From Acetobacter orientalis (GTDB taxonomy: Bacteria > Pseudomonadota > Alphaproteobacteria > Acetobacterales > Acetobacteraceae), in NCBI RefSeq assembly GCF_000963965.1, contig NZ_BAMX01000013.1, forward strand, positions 102,703 to 166,702: a stretch of DNA of 64,000 nt, written 5' to 3'. Position numbers and translations under genes: made by a program. Below, in pieces: positions 8,924 to 18,123 of this stretch. The first letter of the stretch is position 1; every line of letters begins with the position of its first letter. Under the pieces are notes generated by a model. That model searched no databases and was not told the origin of the DNA. It saw only the letters and a program-made list of their open reading frames with translations.

Positions 8924-9625
8924 ATGATAACCCGTATTTTAGTGCTGGACGGCAGCGCCGCTGGCGAGAGTGCTTTTGGCCTTGCGGCATGTGTAGAGCA
9001 TACTGGTGCGCGCTATAGTGTCGTGGCGTGCCAAAAAGAGGCTGGCAAGCAAGCGGCAGAAGGTATTGGCCTACTTGCTGCCAAAGCGTTGGACGCAGCA
9101 GGGTGGGGCCCTATTGCCCTGCGTAAGCCCCAACTGGTTGCGGTTGTTGTGGGGCCGGGGTCTTTTACCGGCTTGCGGGCCTCTTGTGCTACGGCTGCGG
9201 GGTATGCGTTGGGTTTAGGTGTGCCTGTTGTAGGCGTAACGCGGGGTGAAGCCCTTTTGCCAGAGTTGGAGCAGGCTGTGGCTTTGCATACTGGGGTTAA
9301 ACCAGTGCAAGGCTGGATGCTGGTTACAGGTGCGCGCAAAGGCCGTGTTTTTGTAGAAACAAAACAGGGTGTACAAGCCATAGCTTTGGCAGAATGGCAG
9401 CCACCAACGGGCCAAGCATGGCTTGTAGCGGGCGATGCCGCAGAAAGCCTACCCCTGCCAGAAGCACAAATAAGTGGCATAACAACCCCGACACCGGAGC
9501 AAATTGCTGTTGCTGCCTGTGCACGTTTGTCTGGTAATCTCCCTGCCCGTGAGGCCTTGCCATTGTATGTTGACCCGCCAGAGGCAAAACGGCCCGCAGC
9601 AGGGTTGCGTGCGGCCCCTGTATAA
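8924..9625 (+). CDS. tsaB: tRNA t6A threonylcarbamoyltransferase subunit TsaB
   Basis: About 233 residues beginning MITRILVLDGSAAGE. ASKHA-fold subunit of the TsaBDE complex that makes N6-threonylcarbamoyladenosine at position 37 of ANN-decoding tRNAs. The diagnostic VVVGPGSFTGLR (about residue 70) followed by GYALGLGVPVVGV is clear. An upstream TTG (8906) or GTG (8918) would overlap rutE; ATG 8924 directly precedes the conserved beta-strand and is preferred. tsaB followed by rimI is a common bacterial order. tsaD and tsaE are not in the window. Confidence 0.93.
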   Translation: MITRILVLDGSAAGESAFGLAACVEHTGARYSVVACQKEAGKQAAEGIGLLAAKALDAAGWGPIALRKPQLVAVVVGPGSFTGLRASCATAAGYALGLGVPVVGVTRGEALLPELEQAVALHTGVKPVQGWMLVTGARKGRVFVETKQGVQAIALAEWQPPTGQAWLVAGDAAESLPLPEAQISGITTPTPEQIAVAACARLSGNLPAREALPLYVDPPEAKRPAAGLRAAPV

Positions 9626-9641
9626 CCCCTTAGTCTTGGTT

Positions 9642-10109
9642 ATGACGTCTTTTACTGGCCAGATTATACCTGTTGGCCCCGACTATGCAGCCGTATTAGC
9701 GGCTTTACATGCTGCAAGCTTTGCGGTGGCTGAACAATGGCCTGAAGCAGCTTTGCGAGACTTGGTTGTATCATACGGCACTATAACCGGCCTTGCAGTA
9801 TGGAATGATAACCCTGTGGGGTTTGTTATGCTACGGTGTGTTGCCGGAGAAGCTGAAATTTTAACCCTGTGTGTTACACCAGATTTTCAAAAATGTGGGG
9901 TGGGCGCGCAGCTGGTAGCCTGGGCTATACAGCAAGCAAAGCGCTCTGCGGCAGACGTGATTTTTTTAGAGGTTTCTTGCAAAAATAAAGATGCATACAC
10001 ACTCTATCAGAAAAATAAATTTGTGCAGTCAGGGCTTCGTAAAAACTATTATCCAGATGGATCAGATGCTTTTGTTATGCAGTATGATAGTCAGAAAAAC
10101 TCTTCTTAA
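9642..10109 (+). CDS. rimI: Ribosomal-protein-alanine N-acetyltransferase RimI
   Basis: 155 residues, GNAT fold. Motif A is EILTLCVTPDFQKCGVGAQLV (acetyl-CoA binding, QxxGxG), followed by IFLEVSCKNKDAYTLYQKNKF and the terminal NYYPDGSDAFVM, all typical of RimI, which acetylates the N-terminal alanine of ribosomal protein S18. ATG 9642 starts 16 nt after the tsaB stop; the frame is open further upstream inside tsaB but the RimI fold begins here. The tsaB-rimI pairing supports the call. Confidence 0.88.
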   Translation: MTSFTGQIIPVGPDYAAVLAALHAASFAVAEQWPEAALRDLVVSYGTITGLAVWNDNPVGFVMLRCVAGEAEILTLCVTPDFQKCGVGAQLVAWAIQQAKRSAADVIFLEVSCKNKDAYTLYQKNKFVQSGLRKNYYPDGSDAFVMQYDSQKNSS

Positions 10110-10191
10110 AGACACACTCTATCAGAATTTATGTTAATTTATATATAACCAATGCAATGGTAATTTTATAATCTACCCTGAAGGGAAAGAC

Positions 10192-11061
10192 GTGTTCAAA
10201 ACTAGTTTTTTTGTTTTTTCAGTAATTTGTTTATTATCTACGCAGGTACAAGCAGCCTCTTGCCCGCAACTTTTTGCGCAAAATACACCCCCACAGGTTT
10301 TGTCTGAAACACAGCGCATTGGTACGGTTATGCTGTGTAATGGGCAATATGCGGTGCTTATGTCCCAACAAAAGCGGGCACCCCTTTGGTCTGCTGAAGA
10401 CCTGACCGAAGAAAGTCTTGAAATTGCAGATAAAACCCAAAGGCATGGTAGTTTTATGCCGGATACGCGCCTGCCCCGCTCTATGCAGGTGCAAACGTCG
10501 GAATATAATCGCTCTGGTTATGACCGTGGGCATATGACACCAAGCGGCGATGAACCCGGTTTTGCAGCACAAAAAGAAAGTTTCTTACTCTCTAACATTG
10601 TACCACAAACGCCAGAGCTTAATCGTGGCCCTTGGGTAGGGGTAGAAAGTGCTGTACGGGGGTGGGCACGACAAGAGGGGGAGCTTTTTGTTGTGACTGG
10701 CCCCGGTTACGACCCTGACTCGTTTCGCTCTATTGGGCCGCACCATATCCCTGTGCCTGCCGTTATCTGGAAAGCGATTTATGACCCAGCAGGCAATGGT
10801 GCTGGGGCGTATATATGCCTTAACACGCACACGCCTTCGTGCCGTGTTACGTCTATTTCAACCTTAATAAGGCTAGTCAACATAGACCCTTTTCCGTCTT
10901 TGCCTGAAACACTTAAAAACCATGTGGCAGCTATGCCGCCTATTCAGGAAAGCCCATATGTTTTGTCTAAACAGAGCAATACAAACAAATTATTGCAAGA
11001 GTGGGGTAAAAAGGCGGTTAGAAAAGCCTTGCAGGCTTTGGTTAAATCTTTAGTGCAGTAA
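10192..11061 (+). CDS. Secreted DNA/RNA non-specific endonuclease
   Basis: 289 residues starting at GTG (AAGGGAAAG Shine-Dalgarno 3-11 nt upstream). A signal peptide (FKTSFFVFSVICLL...VQAA) directs export. The NUC1 / His-Me finger nuclease domain (PF01223) contains YDRGHM (about residue 105; His is the general base) and LSNIVPQTPELNRGPW with the metal-ligating Asn. Likely degrades extracellular or periplasmic nucleic acid for nutrients or protection. Mature Cys residues could form disulfides. It has its own terminator and is not in an obvious operon. The 80 nt upstream are AT-rich with no recognisable site. Confidence 0.9.
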   Translation: MFKTSFFVFSVICLLSTQVQAASCPQLFAQNTPPQVLSETQRIGTVMLCNGQYAVLMSQQKRAPLWSAEDLTEESLEIADKTQRHGSFMPDTRLPRSMQVQTSEYNRSGYDRGHMTPSGDEPGFAAQKESFLLSNIVPQTPELNRGPWVGVESAVRGWARQEGELFVVTGPGYDPDSFRSIGPHHIPVPAVIWKAIYDPAGNGAGAYICLNTHTPSCRVTSISTLIRLVNIDPFPSLPETLKNHVAAMPPIQESPYVLSKQSNTNKLLQEWGKKAVRKALQALVKSLVQ

Positions 11062-11084
11062 AATAGTAAGAAAAAATGGTGCTT

Positions 11085-11124
11085 TTTTCTCCCTCTTGCT
11101 TAAATCAAGAGGGAGAAAAGTATT
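11085..11124. terminator. Bidirectional terminator between nuclease gene and purD
   Basis: A perfect 14-bp stem (TTTTCTCCCTCTTG / CAAGAGGGAGAAAA) with a 7-nt loop; T-rich on both sides. It serves the two convergent genes. Confidence 0.85.
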
Positions 11125-11129
11125 TTTAG

Positions 11130-12398
11130 TTAAAGTGCGCGGGCACCAATATCTTTACGGTATTGGGCACCGTCCCATGTAATGGCTTTAACACCTGCAT
11201 AGGCTTTGTCTTGTGCGTCTTTTACCGTGTTGCCAAGAGCACAAACAGCTAAAACACGACCGCCGGAAACAACAATTTGCCCTTGAGCATTTTGCTTTGT
11301 ACCTGCTTGAAAAACCGTAACATCTGGCATGGCGTTGGCATCTGCAATGCCGTTAATAACCGCACCAGTTATGGGTTTGGCAGGGTAGCCTTGAGCCGCC
11401 ATAACAACGCTGATAGACGCTTGGTCTGAAAACGTAATGGGCGCTGTGTCAAGCGTGCCCTCTGCCAAGGCTTTAAGCGCTGGCAACAGGTCTGAGGTAA
11501 GGCGTAGCAAAAGGGCTTGGGCCTCTGGGTCGCCAAAGCGCACGTTATATTCAATAAGTTGCGGGCCTGTGTCTGTTAGCATAAGGCCTGCAAAAATAAT
11601 GCCTCTAAAAGGTGTGCCCCGGTGCGCCATTTCACGCAGCATGGGGCGCACCATGGTATTGAGCGCCTCTTCCTGTGCGGCGCGGTCAAACCCACGGGGG
11701 GGGGAGACAGCGCCCATGCCACCTGTATTGGGGCCGGTGTCACCATCGCCTATACGTTTGTGGTCTTGGGCGGCGCCAATTAGCACGGCACTTTCACCAG
11801 AGCAGAACGCAAAGAGAGAGACTTCTTCACCCACCAGACAGTCTTCAATAACGACGCTTTTGCCTGCGTCTCCCATGCTGCCTTGGGTCATCATGTCGCG
11901 CACGGCGTCTTCTGCTTCGGCTAGGGTTTGGGCAACCACTACGCCTTTGCCTGCGGCTAGACCATCGGCTTTTACAACTATGGGTGCACCGCATTCGTGC
12001 AAGTAGGTTATGGCGTCTTCTACATTGGTAAAGCGTTCACCCCGTGCGGTGGGAATACCCGCAGCGTAGCAAATTTCTTTGGTAAAGCTTTTGCTGCCCT
12101 CAAGGCGCGCTGCGGCTTGGGTGGGGCCAGCGCAGGCGATGTGGGCTTGGGCGCAGGCATCTGCCAGGCCCGCTACCAAGGGGGCTTCGGGGCCGGGTAC
12201 AATCAGGTCTATGGCCTGCTCTTTGGCAAAGGTAATAAGGGCCGGTACGTCTTCGGCGCCAATGGCTACGTTTACGCCGTGCTCTGCCGTGCCGGGGTTA
12301 CCCGGCGCTATAAAAAGCGCCGTAAGATGGGGTGAGCGTGCAAGTGTTGCGGCCAGCGCATGTTCTCGTCCGCCTGAACCAACCAGTAGTACTCGCAT
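11130..12398 (-). CDS. purD: Phosphoribosylamine-glycine ligase
   Basis: 422 residues (E. coli 429). GARS, the second step of IMP synthesis, joins glycine to phosphoribosylamine using ATP. N-terminal MRVLLVGSGGREHALA, ATP-grasp elements VVKADGLAAGKGVVVA, GPNTGGMGAVSPP, EYNVRFGDPEAQA and the C-terminal AIR-synthetase-like tail are all visible. The frame is open further upstream, but ATG 12398 has GGGAG 7 nt away and starts at the conserved beta-strand. Divergent from xseA, 65 nt apart, so the promoters share this gap. No other pur gene is near. Confidence 0.96.
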   Translation of the reverse strand: MRVLLVGSGGREHALAATLARSPHLTALFIAPGNPGTAEHGVNVAIGAEDVPALITFAKEQAIDLIVPGPEAPLVAGLADACAQAHIACAGPTQAAARLEGSKSFTKEICYAAGIPTARGERFTNVEDAITYLHECGAPIVVKADGLAAGKGVVVAQTLAEAEDAVRDMMTQGSMGDAGKSVVIEDCLVGEEVSLFAFCSGESAVLIGAAQDHKRIGDGDTGPNTGGMGAVSPPRGFDRAAQEEALNTMVRPMLREMAHRGTPFRGIIFAGLMLTDTGPQLIEYNVRFGDPEAQALLLRLTSDLLPALKALAEGTLDTAPITFSDQASISVVMAAQGYPAKPITGAVINGIADANAMPDVTVFQAGTKQNAQGQIVVSGGRVLAVCALGNTVKDAQDKAYAGVKAITWDGAQYRKDIGARAL

Positions 12399-12463
12399 TT
12401 TTTTCTCCCACATCTGTAAGGTCTGCTCTTTCAGGGCGAGCGTCTGTAGCATAAGTTGGGCCC

Positions 12464-13924
12464 ATGAACGAAGGGTTTGCAGCAGGCGCCCCCCAAGTGG
12501 GAAATGTGCCGGAATACACTGTCTCTGAAATTTCTGGGGCTATCAGGCGTACGCTTGAAGGCACGTTTGGCCGTGTACGGGTGCGGGGTGAGATAACGGA
12601 GTTTAAGCGTTACCCCTCTGGGCATATTTATTTTTCGCTTAAAGATGAGCACGGAAAAATTTCCGGCGTGGTGTGGCGTGGCTCTGTCAGCCGCCTTGGG
12701 TTGGTGCCCGAAAACGGGCTGGAAATTATAGCAACCGGCAAAATTTCGGCTTATGGCGAGCGCTCAAGCTACCAGCTTGTGGTTGAGCGTATGGAATATG
12801 CAGGTGAAGGCGCGTTGCTGGCCCGCATTGAGCGCCTGCGCCTTAAACTGGCCGAAGAAGGCCTGTTTGACGCTGCTCGCAAACGCTCCCTGCCCTTGCT
12901 GCCCCAAGTTATTGGGGTTGTAACCTCAGCCCAAGGTGCGGTGCTGCACGATATTTGCACAACTTTGGCCCGCCGCTTTCCGCGCCGCGTTGTGGTATGG
13001 CCCGTTGCTGTGCAGGGTGAAGGCGCAGCGGCACAGGTCTGTGCCGCTATAAACGGTTTTTCCCGCCTTGAAGCTGGTGGCCGGGTGCCCCGCCCAGAGG
13101 TGCTTATTGTGGCGCGTGGCGGTGGCTCCCTAGAAGACCTGATGGCCTTTAACGATGAGGGCGTGGTGCGGGCGGCGGCAGGTTGCTCTATCCCGCTTAT
13201 TTCTGCCGTAGGGCACGAGACAGACACGACTCTGATAGATTTTGCCTCAGACCGTCGTGCCCCTACCCCAACAGCCGCGGCAGAAATGGCCGTGCCGGTA
13301 CGCACAGAGGTTCTGGCAGACCTAGAGCACAGAGGGGCTAGAGCACTTGGGGCGCTATCGCGCCAATTGCAAACGGGCCGCCTGCGCCTAGATAGAGCTG
13401 CCGCCGCCCTGCCTGACCTCCCTTCTTTGTTGCAAACTGCGCGTATGCAGCTTGATGACCGGGGCCGCAGGCTGGAAGTGGCCCTGCCCGGCTTTGTGCA
13501 AAAACAGCGTGCAAACTTAGTGGCGGTTGAACGGCACATGCCCTCTGTTGAAACATTGCTGGCAGGGCGGCGTACACGTGTGGCCTTATTGGGCAATGGC
13601 CTGCAAAGCGGCTTGCGGCATAGCTTACAGGTAAGAGAAGCCCGGTTGGGGCGCTTGCGTATTTCACCCGCCCCCTTGGCAGCTCTTGTGCGTGAGCGCA
13701 CGGCTAGGCTTGTGGGTATGGCGGGGCAGCTTGCGGCTGTTTCTCCGCGGGCGGTGCTGGCGCGTGGGTATGCGCTGGTAACGGCGCAGGGCCAACCTGT
13801 CACCTCGGCCAAAGCCTTAAAAGTGGGTGAGGCCGTGCAACTGACCTTTGGTGATGGCACGCAAGATGCCGTAATTGGCACCCCTGGTGCACCGGTACGA
13901 GCGCAGGGCTTGTTAGATTTTTAA
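12464..13924 (+). CDS. xseA: Exodeoxyribonuclease VII large subunit
   Basis: 486 residues. OB-fold nucleic-acid-binding domain at the N-terminus (YTVSEISGAIRRTLEGTF; ITEFKRYPSGHIYFSLKDE), then the catalytic domain with VARGGGSLEDLMAFNDE and VGHETDTTLIDFASDRRAPTPTAAAE, and the helical arm typical of ExoVII. With XseB (not in the window) it degrades single-stranded DNA into oligonucleotides and works in mismatch and recombination repair. GC content and length are normal. The small lipoprotein gene follows 109 nt downstream. Confidence 0.96.
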   Translation: MNEGFAAGAPQVGNVPEYTVSEISGAIRRTLEGTFGRVRVRGEITEFKRYPSGHIYFSLKDEHGKISGVVWRGSVSRLGLVPENGLEIIATGKISAYGERSSYQLVVERMEYAGEGALLARIERLRLKLAEEGLFDAARKRSLPLLPQVIGVVTSAQGAVLHDICTTLARRFPRRVVVWPVAVQGEGAAAQVCAAINGFSRLEAGGRVPRPEVLIVARGGGSLEDLMAFNDEGVVRAAAGCSIPLISAVGHETDTTLIDFASDRRAPTPTAAAEMAVPVRTEVLADLEHRGARALGALSRQLQTGRLRLDRAAAALPDLPSLLQTARMQLDDRGRRLEVALPGFVQKQRANLVAVERHMPSVETLLAGRRTRVALLGNGLQSGLRHSLQVREARLGRLRISPAPLAALVRERTARLVGMAGQLAAVSPRAVLARGYALVTAQGQPVTSAKALKVGEAVQLTFGDGTQDAVIGTPGAPVRAQGLLDF

Positions 13925-14033
13925 GGGCGGCTTGGTGCTGGCGTATGCGTGTGCTTAGAGTGTGCTCCAGAATAATAACCGGCAACGGGGCCACTTTGCT
14001 GCGCCCTGCGGGCTGAAGAAAAGGAAAGAGAGT

Positions 14034-14381
14034 ATGTCTATCCGCTTTATGTCTCGCGTTTTTGGGTGTGTTGGCGTGGCTATGCTGGCAGGGTGTGCGG
14101 CAACGCCACACGCCCCTGCCCATAAAATACCCCCGCAAAGTTTTGCGCCGGGCATGGTTTCAGACACGCCTGCTGCCAACGAGAGCCAGTTGGTAAACGA
14201 CCCCTCTGCAGCCCTTGATACGCCATTATGTGGTACAGCTGCGCGTGAAGCACAGGCAACGGCAGTGCAAAATTATCCTCAGCCGCTTTCAGTGGGGAAT
14301 AGCTGCACGCAAAATGCCTGCTTTAACCCCCAGACAGGCACCTATATTGCCGCCGATGGCACCCCGCGCGTGTGCCGTTAA
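14034..14381 (+). CDS. Small lipoprotein, function unknown
   Basis: 115 residues: a short basic start, hydrophobic VFGCVGVAMLAGC ending in lipobox LAGC (Cys21 the lipidation site), then a Pro/Ala-rich mature part with four more Cys and a C-terminal CFNPQTGTYIAADGTPRVCR, possibly disulfide-linked. The frame is open from 13962, but ATG 14034 has GGAAAGAGAG just upstream and places the lipobox correctly. No domain recognised. It lies between xseA and a tRNA gene. Confidence 0.75.
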   Translation: MSIRFMSRVFGCVGVAMLAGCAATPHAPAHKIPPQSFAPGMVSDTPAANESQLVNDPSAALDTPLCGTAAREAQATAVQNYPQPLSVGNSCTQNACFNPQTGTYIAADGTPRVCR

Positions 14382-14487
14382 GGTACTTTTTCTGGTGCTT
14401 AGGCCATTTTCTCGTGCCTAAAGCGCTGTAAAACCACGAAGCAGACTTTTCCGAACGGCAATTTGCTGATAGGAGAGGTCTCCAGCC

Positions 14488-14574
14488 GCGAGAGTGACGG
14501 AATCGGTAGACGTAGTCGGCTCAAAATCGACCGCCTTTACGGGCATAGGGGTTCGAGTCCCCTCTCTCGCACCA
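14488..14574 (+). tRNA. tRNA-Leu (anticodon CAA)
   Basis: 87 nt including an encoded CCA. Acceptor GCGAGAG / CTCTCGC, anticodon loop CTCAAAA at 14520-14526 with CAA at 14522-14524 (reads UUG), a long class II variable arm and T arm GGGGTTCGAGTCCCC. All stems pair. Confidence 0.95.
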
Positions 14575-14608
14575 GAACTTGTCCCATCTCCCTATCCGGA
14601 CAGGGTAA

Positions 14609-15787
14609 ATGACCTCCACACAATCCAGCCTTTCTTCCCGCCCGGCAACTCGTCCGGTCAATCCGTGTTTCTCATCTGGCCCATGTGCCAAGCGTCCGGG
14701 GTGGAGTGTTGCGGCACTCTCTAACGCGCTCACGGGGCGCTCTCATCGCTCGGCTGAAGGCCGTGCCCGCTTGGGCGATGTGATTGAGCGCTCCTGCGCT
14801 ATTTTGGGTGTGCCGGAGGGGTGGCGTGTTGGCATTGTGCCCGCATCAGACACAGGCGCTGTTGAAATGGCGTTGTGGTCTTTGCTTGGCCCTCGCCCGG
14901 TTGATGTGCTGGCGTTTGAAAGTTTTTCTACCCTTTGGGCGCAAGATATTGTCTCGCAGCTTAAGCTGGACAATGCACGCGTGCTTAAAGCTGAATACGG
15001 CCAACTACCAGACCTGAGCGCTGTTAATTGGGCGCATGATGTTGTGCTGGCATGGAACGGCACAACCTCTGGCGTATGTCTGCCCAATGCGCAGGCCATT
15101 CCCGCAGAGCATGACGGGTTGGTTATTTGCGATGCAACCTCTGCCGCTTTTGCCATGGATTTACCGTGGGACAGGTTGGATGTGGTGACATGGTCTTGGC
15201 AAAAAGCCTTAGGGGGTGAGGCCGCACATGGCATGCTGGCCCTTTCCCCCAGTGCGGTTGCCCGGTTGGAGCAGTTTGAAGCCCCACGCCCGCTACCTAA
15301 AATTTTCCGCCTAACCAAAAAAGGCGCGTTGATTGAGGGCATCTTTAAAGGTGACACCATCAACACCCCGTCTATGCTGTGCGTTGAAGACGCGCTGGAT
15401 AGCCTGAAATGGGCACAAAGTGTTGGGGGCCTTGCTGGCTTAAAAGCCCGTAGCCAAGCAAACCTTGCCGCAGTAGCGGCGTGGGAAGCAAAAACGGAGT
15501 GGGCGTCTTTTCTGGCAGAAAAACCAGAAGAACGGTCTTCTACCGCTATTTGCCTGCGTATTGTGGCCCCGTGGTTTTTAGCGCTTGAGCCAGCCGCCCA
15601 AACAAAGGTGGTTAAGCAGATGACAGCTCTGCTCGATAAAGAAGGCGTTGCCTTTGATATTGCCAGCTACCGCGACGCCCCACCCGGTTTGCGTATTTGG
15701 GGTGGCGCTACGGTAGAGGCGTCTGATGTACAAGCACTCCTGCCGTGGCTAGACTGGGCTTTTGCACAGGTTACCCCGCACGCCTAA
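14609..15787 (+). CDS. serC: Phosphoserine aminotransferase
   Basis: 392 residues, the long alphaproteobacterial type. PLP enzyme that converts 3-phosphohydroxypyruvate to phosphoserine (serine synthesis) and acts in pyridoxal phosphate synthesis. Visible: [15 protein letters not shown] near the start, [24 protein letters not shown] (Asp binding the pyridine N), SWQKALGGE with the Schiff-base Lys, and [11 protein letters not shown] 14609 has AGGG about 5 nt upstream. serA, which usually follows serC in alphaproteobacteria, is absent; a terminator follows instead. Confidence 0.94.
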   Translation: MTSTQSSLSSRPATRPVNPCFSSGPCAKRPGWSVAALSNALTGRSHRSAEGRARLGDVIERSCAILGVPEGWRVGIVPASDTGAVEMALWSLLGPRPVDVLAFESFSTLWAQDIVSQLKLDNARVLKAEYGQLPDLSAVNWAHDVVLAWNGTTSGVCLPNAQAIPAEHDGLVICDATSAAFAMDLPWDRLDVVTWSWQKALGGEAAHGMLALSPSAVARLEQFEAPRPLPKIFRLTKKGALIEGIFKGDTINTPSMLCVEDALDSLKWAQSVGGLAGLKARSQANLAAVAAWEAKTEWASFLAEKPEERSSTAICLRIVAPWFLALEPAAQTKVVKQMTALLDKEGVAFDIASYRDAPPGLRIWGGATVEASDVQALLPWLDWAFAQVTPHA

Positions 15788-15823
15788 CAGTCGTTTTTCA
15801 TAAACTGTCATAATTTTTTGAAG

Positions 15824-15857
15824 AAACCGGCCTTACAACAGGGCCGGTTTTTTTTAT
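15824..15857 (+). terminator. Rho-independent terminator of serC
   Basis: A 9-bp stem AAACCGGCC / GGCCGGTTT with a 9-nt loop followed by eight more T residues. Confidence 0.9.
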
Positions 15858-16036
15858 GGGCATTTGTAACAAAGGCGGCTTGGTAGGGCATGACGTATTT
15901 TTACCCTGCCATGGCTGCTTTGCCTTTTTGCCAACTAAACAAGGCTGGACGGAGGGCAAAAACCCACGCATCGTTCAGGCTAAGATTTTTGCCCCAGTGC
16001 AAAACCCAGATTGACTGAGAAAGCAGAGTGCGCGGT

Positions 16037-18025
16037 ATGTCTTTACCTTCAATAAAACTACGTGGTGTTGTCTCTGGGGTGCTTGTTACCCTGTTATCGG
16101 GCACGGCGTTGGCTGCAGCATCGGCTCTGACCGCGGGTGCGCCCGCTAAACAACAGCCAGATCTGTTGAGCGTGCAAACCGGCACGGATATTCCGAGCAA
16201 ACTCAGCTTTCCCGAGGTAGAGCAGCAGCGCGACTATACAAAGCGCGAAGTGATGATTCCCATGCGTGATGGGGTCAAACTTTATACCATACTGGTTATA
16301 CCCAAAAATGTGCGTAACGCGCCTATGCTGCTTACCCGCACACCCTACCATGCCAAAAACCGGGTTGACCGTACTGAAAACGCCCTAACACTACGCGAAA
16401 CCCTGCCGCAGGGTGATGATGTGTTTGCAGATGGTACCTATATTCGGGTGTTTCAGGACATACGCGGCAAATACGATTCACAGGGGGACTACGTAATGGC
16501 CCGCCCCCCGCGCGGCCCGCTCAACCCCACCAAAACGGATGAAACAACAGATGCCTGGGACACGATAAACTGGCTGGTGCATAACGTGCCTGAAAGTAAT
16601 GGCCGCGTTGGCATGACAGGCTCTTCTTACGAAGGGTTTACTGTGGTTATGGCGTTATTAGACCCCCACCCGGCCCTAAAAGTAGCCGCACCAGAAAGCC
16701 CAATGGTTGATGGTTGGATGGGTGATGACTGGTTCCATTATGGTGCCTTTCGGCAAGGGTCGTTTGATTACTTTGTTGGCCAAATGAGCTCACGCCGGGG
16801 CGGGGATGATATTCCGCGTAAAGATGCAGATGATTACACAAATTTCCTTAAAGCAGGGTCTGCTGGGGCTTTTGCACAGCAAGCAGGGCTAAATCAATAT
16901 CCATTTTGGAACCGCTTACACGCCCACCCAGCTTATGACCAGTTTTGGCAGGCGCAAGCGCTCGATAAAATTTTAGCCGATAAAAAGCCAACAGTGCCAA
17001 TGCTGTGGGAACAAGGCCTGTGGGACCAAGAAGATATGTGGGGTGCTATACATACGTGGCAGGCCCTTAAAGACAAAGATATTAAAACCCCCAATACCCT
17101 TGTTATGGGGCCTTGGCGGCATAGTGGGGTCAATTACAATGGTTCAAGTTTAGGGCCATTAGATTTTTCTATAGATACAGCCTACCAATATCGGCATGAT
17201 GTGTTTCGACCCTTTTTTGATGCCTACCTTAAGCCTGGCAGTGCTTCTGTACATTTGCCTGATGCCATTATTTATAATACGGCAGAAAAAAAATGGGATT
17301 ATTACCGGGCATGGCCGCAAGTATGCGAAGAAAATTGCAATGGTGGGTTAACGCCGCTCTATTTGTCTGAAAACCATAGTTTGAGCTTTTCTGCTGCCAG
17401 CAAAGAGGGAACAGACAGCTATTACGCAGACCCAGCACACCCCGTACCGTTTTTACCGCGGCCCTTTGCTTTTTCTGAGGGCGCACGCTGGAAAAGCTGG
17501 CTGGTGCAAGACCAGCGCGAGGCAGAAGCTCGTCCCGATGTGCTGACCTACGAAACTGATGTGCTTGATGCCCCTGTGCGCGTTAGTGGCGTGCCTGTGG
17601 CAGACCTTTTTGCCCAAACAACCGGTACAGATGCTGACTGGGTTGTAAAACTAATAGACGTGCAACCCGCACAAGTACCAGATAATCCCAAAATGGGCGG
17701 GTACGAACTCCCCCTTTCAATGGATATAATGAGGGGGCGCTACCGCAACAGTTTTGCAAAGCCAGAACCAATAGAGGCCAATAAAACAGAGCACTACCAT
17801 TTTACATTGCCTGCGGTTAACCATGTTTTTGAAAAAGGCCATAGAATTATGGTACAAATTCAATCTTCATGGTTTCCATTGTATGACCGTAACCCGCAAA
17901 AATATGTGGCTAATATTTTTGATGCTAAGCCAGAAGACTATATTGGCGCAACGCAAACCCTGCATTATGGTGGGGTAAAGGCGACTTCTATTTTATTGCC
18001 GGTTGTGCAGGCTGATAAAGACTAG
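16037..18025 (+). CDS. Secreted alpha-amino acid ester hydrolase (CocE/NonD family)
   Basis: 662 residues with a signal peptide. Alpha/beta-hydrolase of the X15/CocE group with a C-terminal jelly-roll domain. Nucleophile Ser197 in GSSYEG, Asp330 in LWDQEDMW and His362 in WRHSG. The spacings 133 and 165 match those I recall for the Ser205/Asp338/His370 triad of A. turbidans AEH, and DQED supplies the Glu and Asp of the carboxylate cluster that binds the substrate alpha-amino group. Such enzymes hydrolyse alpha-amino acid esters and acylate beta-lactam nuclei; the natural substrate is unclear. GTG 16028 is an alternative start, also with a nearby AGAAAG. The creatininase homologue follows 98 nt later. 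Confidence 0.9.
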   Translation: MSLPSIKLRGVVSGVLVTLLSGTALAAASALTAGAPAKQQPDLLSVQTGTDIPSKLSFPEVEQQRDYTKREVMIPMRDGVKLYTILVIPKNVRNAPMLLTRTPYHAKNRVDRTENALTLRETLPQGDDVFADGTYIRVFQDIRGKYDSQGDYVMARPPRGPLNPTKTDETTDAWDTINWLVHNVPESNGRVGMTGSSYEGFTVVMALLDPHPALKVAAPESPMVDGWMGDDWFHYGAFRQGSFDYFVGQMSSRRGGDDIPRKDADDYTNFLKAGSAGAFAQQAGLNQYPFWNRLHAHPAYDQFWQAQALDKILADKKPTVPMLWEQGLWDQEDMWGAIHTWQALKDKDIKTPNTLVMGPWRHSGVNYNGSSLGPLDFSIDTAYQYRHDVFRPFFDAYLKPGSASVHLPDAIIYNTAEKKWDYYRAWPQVCEENCNGGLTPLYLSENHSLSFSAASKEGTDSYYADPAHPVPFLPRPFAFSEGARWKSWLVQDQREAEARPDVLTYETDVLDAPVRVSGVPVADLFAQTTGTDADWVVKLIDVQPAQVPDNPKMGGYELPLSMDIMRGRYRNSFAKPEPIEANKTEHYHFTLPAVNHVFEKGHRIMVQIQSSWFPLYDRNPQKYVANIFDAKPEDYIGATQTLHYGGVKATSILLPVVQADKD

Positions 18026-18049
18026 AAAAACACATAAAGGGGCAGGGTT

Positions 18050-18104
18050 AACTCTCATAAATAATAAAGGTTTTTGAGAGTTTAGCTCTGAATTAAAACC
18101 AGAG
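18050..18104 (+). other. Two small hairpins upstream of the creatininase gene
   Basis: AACTCTCA (18050-18057) pairs with TGAGAGTT (18075-18082), and CTCTG / CAGAG forms a second small stem at 18086-18104. No T tract. Could be leader structure or weak attenuation between the two genes. Confidence 0.3.
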
Positions 18105-18123
18105 TTGAGAGGGCAGAGATAAA

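Noticed and set aside
9997..10126. 15-nt direct repeat ACACACTCTATCAGA at 9997-10011 and 10112-10126
   Set aside because: One copy lies within rimI and the other just after it; no sign of a mobile element or regulatory pattern, so too short to interpret.
12769..13881. Long open frame on the minus strand opposite xseA (370 codons)
   Set aside because: It is a shadow of the GC-rich third-codon pattern of xseA, has Arg/Ser/Ala-rich low-complexity sequence and no family motifs.
14488..14574. tRNA-Leu as an integration (att) site
   Set aside because: No duplicated tRNA 3' end, integrase or island is found on either side.
14609..15787. serC as part of a serCA operon
   Set aside because: A strong terminator follows serC and the next gene is the ester hydrolase; serA must be elsewhere.
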